DNA of 64,000 bases, from the NCBI RefSeq assembly GCF_046630315.1, contig NZ_LQBD01000006.1:62001-126000 (forward strand). The letters are read 5' to 3'. The stretch's first letter is position 1. Every line of letters begins with the position of its first letter. Below are positions 1-15,511 of this stretch, one piece after another. Origin of the DNA: Brucella anthropi_A. GTDB taxonomy: Bacteria; Pseudomonadota; Alphaproteobacteria; Rhizobiales; Rhizobiaceae. The notes beneath the pieces were generated by a model. The model searched no databases. It was not told the origin of the DNA and saw nothing but the letters and a program-made list of their open reading frames with translations. The position numbers were made by a program, and so were the translations under genes.

Positions 1-914
<914 letters not shown>

Positions 915-964
915 TGATTTCGACTGGCGGTCACGCCGCCAGTCTGGCATTGTAAATGCCGCAT

Positions 965-1040
965 AGGGGTATAGCTCAGTTGGTAGAGCGACGGTCTCCA
1001 AAACCGTAGGTCGCGGGTTCGAACCCTGCTGCCCCTGCCA
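965..1040 (+). tRNA. tRNA-Trp (anticodon CCA)
   Basis: The full cloverleaf is visible. The acceptor stem AGGGGTA pairs with TGCCCCT, with one G-U pair. The D-arm includes AGCTCAGTTGGTAGAGC, the anticodon CCA is at 998-1000, the T-arm loop is GTTCGAA, and a discriminator G is followed by an encoded CCA end. It sits 50 bases after tuf and ahead of secE, so it is probably co-transcribed with tuf. Confidence 0.97.
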
Positions 1041-1047
1041 TTTCGGA

Positions 1048-1083
1048 ACGGGTGCTCATGGCTTGACTGTGGGCGCCCGTTTT
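1048..1083 (+). terminator. Probable intrinsic terminator after tRNA-Trp
   Basis: ACGGGTGC (1048-1055) pairs with GCGCCCGT (1073-1080), with one G-U pair, and is followed by TTT. It lies 8 bases after the tRNA and would end a tuf–tRNA-Trp transcript. Confidence 0.6.
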
Positions 1084-1458
1084 CTATATGATGATCCGGG
1101 CGGCAATCGATGCCGCCCTGCCTTTTCGATGATGGCGCCGGTTTCAGTTCGGCGACGCCGTCGAAAATGATAATTCCCCGTCGGATTTGTTGGCCGGACG
1201 GGGAAGGATCGCCGCCGCACGATTGGATGGTGCGCCGAGTGATATTCGCAAGGATCGGATTTCCGATAAGCCTGTATGGTATTCTTTTAACCTTTGGGCT
1301 TGTTTTTTTGGGGAATCGATTCTATGTAGCGTCAACAGACACGCGGCGCGTGGGGCTGATATTACAGCTTTGCGTGCCGTATACGCGTGACTTCAGGCTT
1401 TTGATTCGTTTCGACGGGCGGGTCTGGAGAGAGCGCCGGATCAATGACAGAGCGGCAG
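1084..1458 (+). other. Gene-free leader upstream of secE, with one strong hairpin
   Basis: No convincing gene lies in these 375 bases: the short open frames lack family features and good ribosome binding sites. The clearest structure is a 9-base perfect stem, TTCCCCGTC at 1174-1182 with GACGGGGAA at 1197-1205. The region should hold the secE-nusG promoter, but I could not assign convincing -35 and -10 elements. Confidence 0.5.
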
Positions 1459-1659
1459 ATGGCATCCAAGACGAATCCGATCACCTTTTTTCAGCAGGTA
1501 CGCGCCGAAACGGCGAAAGTAACCTGGCCGACCCGGCGTGAAACGGTCATCTCCACCATCATGGTGGTGATCATGGCGTTTCTGGCTGCTGCATTCTTTT
1601 TTCTTGCCGACCAGCTTATGGCCTATGGCGTGGAATTTATTCTCGGCCTTGGTCGATAA
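1459..1659 (+). CDS. secE: Preprotein translocase subunit SecE
   Basis: This is a small single-span SecE, the clamp subunit of the SecYEG protein-conducting channel in the inner membrane. The short cytoplasmic amphipathic segment carries the conserved AETAKVTWPTRRET stretch, followed by one hydrophobic helix (about residues 30-55). The start chosen gives 66 residues beginning MASKTNP, normal for alphaproteobacteria. An in-frame ATG at 1444 would add five residues and has a GGAGAGAG sequence about 12 bases upstream, so it is a real alternative. nusG follows after 22 bases, the classic secE-nusG pair. Confidence 0.93.
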   Translation: MASKTNPITFFQQVRAETAKVTWPTRRETVISTIMVVIMAFLAAAFFFLADQLMAYGVEFILGLGR

Positions 1660-1681
1660 GTCAGGATTGGGGAGTTTTTAG

Positions 1682-2209
1682 ATGACGGCGCGCTGGTACA
1701 TCGTTCATGCCTATTCCAATTTCGAAAAGAAGGTCGCCGAGGATATCGAGGCCAAGGCAAAGCAGAAGGGTCTGTCCGAGCTGATCGAACAGATCGTCGT
1801 GCCGACCGAGAAGATCGTTGAAGTGCGCCGCGGCCGCAAGGTGGACGCAGAGCGCAAGTTCTTTCCGGGCTATGTGCTGGTTCGCGCAAACCTGACCGAC
1901 GCCGTCTTTTCGCTTATCAAGAATACGCCGAAAGTCACTGGTTTCCTTGGTGATTCCAAGCCGGTTCCGGTTTCCCAGAAGGAAGTCGACCAGATTCTGA
2001 ACCAGGTTCAGGATGGCGTCGAACGTCCGAAGACGTCGGTATCCTTCGAGATCGGTGAAAACGTTCGCGTTTCCGACGGTCCGTTCGCCTCGTTCAACGG
2101 CATCGTTCAGGAAGTCGATGAAGAGCGCGCGCGTCTCAAGGTCGAGGTTTCCATCTTCGGGCGCGCAACGCCCGTGGATCTGGAATACGGTCAGGTCGAC
2201 AAGCTCTGA
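1682..2209 (+). CDS. nusG: Transcription termination/antitermination protein NusG
   Basis: NusG binds RNA polymerase through its N-terminal domain and contacts Rho or ribosomal S10 through its C-terminal KOW domain. The 175 residues have the usual architecture: NGN domain from WYIVHAYSNFEKKVAEDI to about residue 110, including the FFPGYVLV strand, then a KOW domain with VSDGPFASFNG near residues 124-134. GGGG precedes the ATG by 8 bases. It belongs to the secE-nusG unit and may be read through into rplK. Confidence 0.97.
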   Translation: MTARWYIVHAYSNFEKKVAEDIEAKAKQKGLSELIEQIVVPTEKIVEVRRGRKVDAERKFFPGYVLVRANLTDAVFSLIKNTPKVTGFLGDSKPVPVSQKEVDQILNQVQDGVERPKTSVSFEIGENVRVSDGPFASFNGIVQEVDEERARLKVEVSIFGRATPVDLEYGQVDKL

Positions 2210-2316
2210 TCGTTTGGCCCGCAAGGGCTTCATCCGGGCCGGGTTTCGGGCCGGGTGAACATGGTGGAAGGGAAGGCGGCTTAGCCGGCCGTCGATCTCC
2301 GGACCACCGAACTGCC

Positions 2317-2386
2317 CGCCAGTTGAACTGGCGTCAGTCGAGAGCCGGATTTTCCGGCATGAATCGAGAAAGCCGGATTGTCCGGC
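2317..2386 (+). promoter_or_regulatory. Three consecutive small RNA hairpins in the rplK leader
   Basis: Three compact stems occur in the 198 bases between nusG and rplK: CGCCAGT/ACTGGCG at 2317-2333, GCCGGA/TCCGGC at 2344-2358, and a second GCCGGA/TCCGGC at 2372-2386. The last ends 21 bases before the rplK start. In other bacteria L1 represses its own operon by binding the rplK leader; whether these hairpins form that site is inference. Confidence 0.5.
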
Positions 2387-2407
2387 AAATTATGAAGGCA
2401 GAAAGCA

Positions 2408-2836
2408 ATGGCTAAGAAAATTGCAGGCCAGCTGAAGCTCCAGGTAGCGGCAGGTGCGGCCAATCCGTCGCCCCCGATCGGTCCGGCCCTGGGTCAGCGC
2501 GGCATCAACATCATGGAATTCTGCAAGGCGTTCAACGCTGCCTCGCAGGACATGGAAAAGGGTTCGCCGATTCCGGTCGTGATCACCTATTACCAGGACA
2601 AGTCCTTCACTTTTGTGATGAAGACGCCTCCGGTGACTTACTTCCTCAAGAAGGCCGCCAACCTCAAGTCCGGTTCGAAGACGCCGGGCAAGGCAAGCGC
2701 CGGCACGATCACGCGCGACAAGGTCCGCACGATCGCTGAAGCGAAGATGAAGGATCTGAACGCCGCTGACATTGAAGCAGCGATGCGCATGATCGAAGGT
2801 TCTGCCCGTTCGATGGGCCTGGAAGTGGTGGGCTGA
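2408..2836 (+). CDS. rplK: 50S ribosomal protein L11
   Basis: L11 forms the GTPase-associated centre with 23S rRNA and L10/L12. The 142-residue length is standard. The N-terminal domain contains KLQVAAGAANPSPPIGPALG, with the conserved proline pair, and the C-terminal domain binds rRNA. GAAAGC lies just before the ATG. rplA follows after 4 bases, so the two are one operon. Confidence 0.98.
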   Translation: MAKKIAGQLKLQVAAGAANPSPPIGPALGQRGINIMEFCKAFNAASQDMEKGSPIPVVITYYQDKSFTFVMKTPPVTYFLKKAANLKSGSKTPGKASAGTITRDKVRTIAEAKMKDLNAADIEAAMRMIEGSARSMGLEVVG

Positions 2837-2840
2837 GACG

Positions 2841-3542
2841 ATGGCGAAGATTTCCAAGCGCATTAACAAGATCCGCGAAGGCGTCGATCGCAACAAGCTG
2901 TACGATCTGTCGGCTGCCATCGGCCTCGTCAAGGAACGTGCTGTCGCCAAGTTCGATGAAACCATCGAGATCGCGATGAATCTCGGCGTCGATCCGCGCC
3001 ATGCCGACCAGATGGTCCGCGGCGTCGTCAACCTGCCGAACGGCACGGGCCGCACGGTTCGCGTTGCTGTTTTCGCCCGCGGCGACAAGGCTGAGGAAGC
3101 CAAGAAGGCCGGCGCCGACATCGTCGGTGCGGAAGACCTGTTCGAAATCGTCAATGGCGGCAAGATCGACTTCGATCGCTGCATTGCAACCCCGGACATG
3201 ATGCCGCTCGTTGGCCGTCTCGGTAAGGTTCTCGGCCCCCGCGGCATGATGCCGAACCCGAAGGTCGGCACCGTCACCACCGACGTCGCAGCCGCTGTTG
3301 CTGCTTCCAAGGGCGGTGCAGTCGAGTTCCGCGTCGAGAAGGCTGGTATCATCCATGCCGGCATCGGCAAGGTCTCCTTCGACAATGCCAAGCTCGAAGA
3401 AAACATCAAGGCTTTCGCAGACGCCGTCATCAAGGCAAAGCCGTCGGCTGCCAAGGGTGAATACGTCAAGCGCGTGTCGATTTCCTCGACCATGGGCGTT
3501 GGCGTCAAGGTCGATCCGGCAACCGTCAAGGTCGTCGCCTAA
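2841..3542 (+). CDS. rplA: 50S ribosomal protein L1
   Basis: L1 builds the mobile L1 stalk near the E site and, in characterised bacteria, represses translation of its own L11-L1 operon. The 233 residues are full length, with the conserved GRLGKVLGPRGMMPNPK stretch around residues 129-145. It is tightly coupled to rplK. A 390-base structured gap separates it from rplJ. Confidence 0.98.
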   Translation: MAKISKRINKIREGVDRNKLYDLSAAIGLVKERAVAKFDETIEIAMNLGVDPRHADQMVRGVVNLPNGTGRTVRVAVFARGDKAEEAKKAGADIVGAEDLFEIVNGGKIDFDRCIATPDMMPLVGRLGKVLGPRGMMPNPKVGTVTTDVAAAVAASKGGAVEFRVEKAGIIHAGIGKVSFDNAKLEENIKAFADAVIKAKPSAAKGEYVKRVSISSTMGVGVKVDPATVKVVA

Positions 3543-3636
3543 GTTTTCAGGGCTCCGGTTCGCCGGGGCCCAAGCCTTTCCGATGGGGAGGCATGGCCGC
3601 CAGCCAGTTCTGCGATGCAGGGCGAAAGGCAAGAAT

Positions 3637-3681
3637 TCCGGATCGCAAGATCCGGATAGCCGGATGAAAATCCGGTTATCC
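3637..3681 (+). promoter_or_regulatory. Overlapping GNRA-loop hairpins after rplA
   Basis: TCCGGATC (3637-3644) pairs with GATCCGGA (3649-3656) around a GCAA loop. A 12-base stem, 3654-3665 with 3670-3681 around a GAAA loop and including one G-U pair, uses bases 3654-3656 again. The full-length forms of the two stems therefore cannot coexist. The site is in the rplA-rplJ gap and may act as a processing or attenuation element. Confidence 0.5.
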
Positions 3682-3691
3682 TGTCCGAGAT

Positions 3692-3900
3692 TGCAGGCGG
3701 ATCATCATCTTCGGGTGATAATCCTTAAACATATGGCCTGCATGAGACGTGGAATAACCCTGTTTCGCACGAATGTGCATGCAAGGTTTGAACCGTAGTT
3801 GCCTTTGAGTGAAGCCTGTTCGCAGGCGGAGCTGAAGGGGACAGGATCCTCGAACGTCGGACCGGCTGTGAAGTTTGTCCGGCAAAGGCAACCCGGCAGG
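3692..3900 (+). ncRNA. Probable L10 leader: autoregulatory mRNA structure upstream of rplJ
   Basis: The 390 bases between rplA and rplJ hold no gene but are highly structured. A hairpin TGCAGGC/GCCTGCA spans 3692-3742. A 10-base perfect stem, 3798-3807 with 3883-3892, closes a multibranched region that contains GCCTG-TTCG-CAGGC at 3814-3827. In many bacteria the L10/L12 complex binds such a leader and represses rplJL. The position and branched shape fit; I did not identify the kink-turn with certainty. Confidence 0.55.
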
Positions 3901-3932
3901 GCATATGTTGTCCTGTCAACTGGAGAGAGACA

Positions 3933-4451
3933 GTGGATAGAGCGGAAAAGCGCGAATTTGTCGCGTGGCTGAACGGCGCTTTCAAAGAGTCCGGTTCGGT
4001 CGTCGTGGCCCACTATACCGGTCTCACCGTTGCGCAGATGAGCGATCTTCGCTCGAAGATGCGTGATGCAGGTGGGTCCGTTAAAGTCGCGAAAAACCGC
4101 CTTGCCAAAATCGCTCTTCAGGGCACGGAATCGGAAGGTATTGCTGACCTGTTTACGGGTCAGACGGTCGTTGCTTATGCAAACGATCCGATCACCGCTC
4201 CGAAAGTAGCCGTCGAATTCGCCAAGGCCAACGACAAGCTCGTTATCCTCGGCGGTGCAATGGGTGCAACGACGCTTAACGCCGAAGGCGTCAAGTCGCT
4301 TGCTTCGCTCCCGTCGCTCGACGAACTGCGCGCAAAGCTGGTTGGTATGATCCAGACCCCGGCCCAGCGTCTTGCAGTACTTACCAGCGCTCCGGCGGGC
4401 CAGATCGCCCGCGTTATCGGCGCGCACGCCCGGAAGAACGAGGCGGCTTAA
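3933..4451 (+). CDS. rplJ: 50S ribosomal protein L10
   Basis: L10 anchors the L7/L12 dimers on the ribosomal stalk and, with them, usually represses its own mRNA. The 172-residue protein starts with GTG, preceded by GGAGAGAGA at 3922-3930, and begins VDRAEKREFVAWLN. The N-terminal globular domain binds 23S rRNA; the alanine-rich C-terminal helix binds L12. Its structured leader lies immediately upstream and rplL follows after 51 bases. Confidence 0.97.
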   Translation: MDRAEKREFVAWLNGAFKESGSVVVAHYTGLTVAQMSDLRSKMRDAGGSVKVAKNRLAKIALQGTESEGIADLFTGQTVVAYANDPITAPKVAVEFAKANDKLVILGGAMGATTLNAEGVKSLASLPSLDELRAKLVGMIQTPAQRLAVLTSAPAGQIARVIGAHARKNEAA

Positions 4452-4502
4452 GGCCGTTTCTCGCTGTCAACAGTTCAAACCTTTATAATAGGAAGTACAA
4501 AA

Positions 4503-4877
4503 ATGGCTGATCTCGCAAAGATCGTTGAAGACCTTTCGGCCCTGACCGTTCTGGAAGCCGCTGAGCTGTCCAAGCTTCTCGAAGAGAAGTGGGGCGTTTC
4601 GGCTGCTGCTCCGGTCGCTGTTGCTGCTGCCGGTGGCGCTGCCCCTGCTGCTGCTGCAGAAGAAAAGACCGAATTCGACGTCGTTCTCGCTGACGGCGGC
4701 GCTAACAAGATCAACGTGATCAAGGAAGTGCGCGCAATCACCGGTCTCGGCCTCAAGGAAGCCAAGGACCTGGTCGAAGGCGCTCCGAAGGCTGTCAAGG
4801 AAGGCGCTTCGAAGGACGAAGCTGAGAAGATCAAGGCACAGCTCGAAGCTGCTGGCGCCAAGGTCGAACTCAAGTAA
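4503..4877 (+). CDS. rplL: 50S ribosomal protein L7/L12
   Basis: L7/L12 is the multicopy stalk protein that recruits and activates translation GTPases. The 124 residues have the standard layout: N-terminal dimerisation helices, an alanine/proline-rich hinge around residues 36-52, and a C-terminal domain with the conserved GLGLKEAKDLVEGAPK surface. AGGAAG lies 9 bases before the ATG. Two hairpins separate it from rpoB. Confidence 0.98.
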   Translation: MADLAKIVEDLSALTVLEAAELSKLLEEKWGVSAAAPVAVAAAGGAAPAAAAEEKTEFDVVLADGGANKINVIKEVRAITGLGLKEAKDLVEGAPKAVKEGASKDEAEKIKAQLEAAGAKVELK

Positions 4878-4889
4878 GTTCGGACACTT

Positions 4890-4996
4890 CTGGCGGATGG
4901 TTTTCCATCCGCCAGTTCCCGCCGGACTTTCCCGGTGGGTCGGTTGACTGGAACCCTTTTCCTGAGTGCCGGAACGGCTTTCAGGAAACGGGTTTT
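4890..4996 (+). promoter_or_regulatory. Two strong hairpins between rplL and rpoB
   Basis: The first is an 11-base perfect stem, 4890-4900 with 4905-4915, around a TTTT loop and with no following T-run. The second is composite: TTTCCTGA near 4958-4965 pairs with TCAGGAAA at 4981-4988, GCCG/CGGC is nested inside, and TTTT follows at 4993-4996. The position equals the E. coli rplL-rpoB attenuator and RNase III region. The second could be a partial terminator that sets the L12:RNA polymerase ratio. The rest of the 314-base gap shows no gene. Confidence 0.6.
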
Positions 4997-5191
4997 AGCC
5001 CGTTAAGAGCGCCGCGCATCGGCAACGATGCCAAAGGCTGCTCCGGAAAGTTTGCACATGATCCTTTTCGATCCATCCGATCTGAAGGGGCCGATCTGAA
5101 GGACTGTGTGCTCGAAGGACCGCTGAAAGGCGGCGATGATAAAGGCCGCAAGGCGTGAGCAAGCCGCAAGGCTATAGAACGAGGAGCGACG

Positions 5192-9325
<4,134 letters not shown>

Positions 9326-9332
9326 ACATCGA

Positions 9333-9361
9333 GGCGCGCCATGGTATCGCCGTGGCGCGCC
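9333..9361 (+). other. Strong inverted repeat between rpoB and rpoC
   Basis: GGCGCGCCA (9333-9341) pairs exactly with TGGCGCGCC (9353-9361) around an 11-base loop. No T-run follows, so it is not a standard terminator; it could be an RNA processing or stability element. The remaining 110 bases before rpoC show no gene. Confidence 0.6.
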
Positions 9362-9472
9362 CGTATTGTCAGTTAAGAACTGAATAATACCGCGATTTCT
9401 TTTCAGGATGGCAAGGGTTTTCAGCTTGTCATCGACGACACAGGGCGACGGATCGCCCTCAAGGAGAACGGC

Positions 9473-13675
<4,203 letters not shown>

Positions 13676-13695
13676 GACCGGCAGATATGAAACTG

Positions 13696-13725
13696 AAAAA
13701 GGCCGCCTTTCGGGGCGGCCTTTCT
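13696..13725 (+). terminator. Intrinsic terminator of rpoBC
   Basis: AAAAAGGCCGCC pairs with GGCGGCC at 13714-13720, followed by a T-rich run. The flanking A- and T-tracts make it able to act on both strands, so it may also stop the convergent minus-strand gene at 13782-14093. Confidence 0.85.
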
Positions 13726-13781
13726 GTTTCCAACGCAGGATAAAAAAGAGCCGGTCGGAACCGGCACTTTCTTTCTGATCC

Positions 13782-14093
13782 TTACTCTTCCTCTTCGTCG
13801 TCGCCGTCGAATTCGATCAGCGCGACTTCACCGGAAAGCGCCGTCGCCCAGGCGCTCTTGTGCGGTTCTTCTTCCGGTTCTTCGGTGAGCGTGCCCATCT
13901 CCAGAAGTTCGGCTTCATGATAGCCTTCTTCGGCAAGAATGCTGAGAACGGTCTGGACGAGATCTTCATTCTCATCCGATTTCAGGAGCAGGTGCACTTC
14001 GACCGGGGATTCTTCACCCTCGTTCCAGACATCGGCAATGACCAGATGGACGGTTGGCGAATCGTCGCCGTTTGTTGTGGACGTGGATGACAT
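13782..14093 (-). CDS. Small acidic protein of unknown function
   Basis: This predicts 103 residues, strongly acidic, ending in GDDEEEE. It has no signal peptide or membrane helix. The start at 14093 gives MSSTSTTNGDD and is preceded by AAGGG seven bases upstream; a longer open frame upstream has no such site and poorer composition. The pattern VHLLLKSDENEDLVQTVLSIL followed by a conserved-looking LEMGTLTEEPEEEP segment suggests a folded cytosolic protein. I do not recognise a characterised family. It converges on rpoC and is divergent from the str operon. Confidence 0.75.
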   Translation of the reverse strand: MSSTSTTNGDDSPTVHLVIADVWNEGEESPVEVHLLLKSDENEDLVQTVLSILAEEGYHEAELLEMGTLTEEPEEEPHKSAWATALSGEVALIEFDGDDEEEE

Positions 14094-14301
14094 TGAGAAA
14101 CCCTTAATATTGTGTTGCGTTTCGACTCGGATGTGCTTCAATAGCCTGAGCTGAGTGGCTGCGCCATGCTTGCATAAGAAAATGACGGTTTTGATCGCGA
14201 AATATGTGCGAATAGACGTCAAATGCGGCGCAACAACATGTCCGGCCGCAACCAAAACGCCGGTTTTAGGACCTCTGTTGAAGAAACTTGAGCCGCTGCC
14301 C

Positions 14302-14330
14302 TTGACGAAAGGCTGCTAAAGACGTATCAG
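14302..14330 (+). promoter_or_regulatory. Candidate housekeeping promoter for the str operon
   Basis: TTGACG (14302-14307) and TATCAG (14325-14330) are separated by 17 bases, 243 bases before rpsL. The -35 is preceded by C, giving the CTTGAC form common in alphaproteobacterial strong promoters. The remaining part of the 479-base gap 14094-14572 shows no gene; the minus-strand gene probably has its own promoter there. Confidence 0.5.
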
Positions 14331-14572
14331 CAGCCCATCTGAGCCGATGTGAGACAGGCTTTTTCGGGACGACGCGTCCTGAAGTTCATCTCAAACAGGG
14401 TTCGTTTTACGATCGAAATGCAACTTGCCGTTCGCATGAAGCGTCAGCTTCCTCTGCTTTTGTTCGGGGTGGCCACCGGTTGACGAGGGCTGACTCCGAA
14501 TTTGCGCATGAGCATGCCGGTGAAACGGCCCTTTGGGGCGTGGATACGAGATTTTTTAAAGAGGAAGGTTGT

Positions 14573-14944
14573 ATGCCAACCGTAAACCAGCTTATCCGCA
14601 AGCCGCGCATTGCGCCGGTAAAGCGTAATAAGGTTCCTGCATTGCAGGCAAACCCTCAGAAGCGCGGCGTTTGCACCCGCGTTTACACGACGACCCCGAA
14701 GAAGCCGAACTCGGCTCTGCGTAAGGTTGCCAAGGTTCGTCTGACGAACGGCTTCGAAGTCATCGGTTATATCCCTGGTGAAGGGCATAACCTGCAGGAG
14801 CACTCCGTCGTCATGATCCGCGGCGGTCGTGTGAAGGACTTGCCGGGTGTGCGTTACCACATCATCCGCGGCGTTCTCGACACCCAGGGCGTCAAGAACC
14901 GCAAGCAGCGCCGCTCCAAGTACGGTGCAAAGCGTCCGAAGTAA
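14573..14944 (+). CDS. rpsL: 30S ribosomal protein S12
   Basis: S12 sits at the decoding centre and controls accuracy. The start giving MPTVNQLIRKPR is preceded by GAGGAAGG; the longer in-frame extension to 14480 has no support. The 123 residues are standard. Lysines at the two classic streptomycin-determining sites (in TPKKPNSALRK and GGRVKDLPGVRYH) are wild type. It is the first gene of the rpsL-rpsG-fusA-tuf str operon. Confidence 0.98.
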   Translation: MPTVNQLIRKPRIAPVKRNKVPALQANPQKRGVCTRVYTTTPKKPNSALRKVAKVRLTNGFEVIGYIPGEGHNLQEHSVVMIRGGRVKDLPGVRYHIIRGVLDTQGVKNRKQRRSKYGAKRPK

Positions 14945-15010
14945 GATTTTCCGGGGATACCGGTCGCCGGAAGGCGAGCTGAGCCCGATGTAATTGAAAG
15001 AAGAGACGAA

Positions 15011-15481
15011 ATGTCCAGACGCCATAAGGCTGAGAAGCGTGAGATCAATCCGGATCCGAAGTTCGGCGATCTCGTTATCACGAAGTTCATGAATGCAGTC
15101 ATGCTTCATGGCAAGAAGTCGGTTGCCGAAAGCATCGTTTACGGTGCGCTCGATGCAATCGAAGCCAAGGCCAAGTCCGAGCCGGTCGCGCTGTTCCATC
15201 AGGCGCTCGACAACGTAGCTCCGCACATCGAAGTCCGTTCGCGCCGCGTTGGCGGTGCAACCTACCAGGTTCCGGTCGATGTGCGTCCAGAACGCCGCCA
15301 GGCACTTGCCATCCGTTGGCTCATCAATGCTGCTCGTGGCCGTAACGAGACGACGATGATCGATCGTCTTTCCGGTGAGCTGCTTGACGCTGCCAACAAC
15401 CGTGGTTCTGCTGTGAAGAAGCGTGAAGACACGCACCGCATGGCTGAAGCCAACCGCGCCTTCTCGCATTACCGCTGGTAA
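15011..15481 (+). CDS. rpsG: 30S ribosomal protein S7
   Basis: S7 nucleates assembly of the 30S head and contacts E-site tRNA. The 156-residue form is standard, with the conserved RRVGGATYQVPVDVRPERR block around residues 78-96. GAAAGAAGAGACGAA precedes the ATG. It lies 66 bases after rpsL and 30 before fusA in the str operon. Confidence 0.98.
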   Translation: MSRRHKAEKREINPDPKFGDLVITKFMNAVMLHGKKSVAESIVYGALDAIEAKAKSEPVALFHQALDNVAPHIEVRSRRVGGATYQVPVDVRPERRQALAIRWLINAARGRNETTMIDRLSGELLDAANNRGSAVKKREDTHRMAEANRAFSHYRW

Positions 15482-15511
15482 TCGTCGAAACCTATTCAAA
15501 GAGCGACTATC

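Noticed and set aside
1110..1541. Open frame of 143 codons in the secE leader
   Set aside because: It overlaps secE in another frame, lacks a ribosome binding site and has no family features.
3298..3798. Open frame starting inside rplA and running into the rplJ leader
   Set aside because: Out-of-frame with rplA and arginine/serine-rich, typical of a shadow frame.
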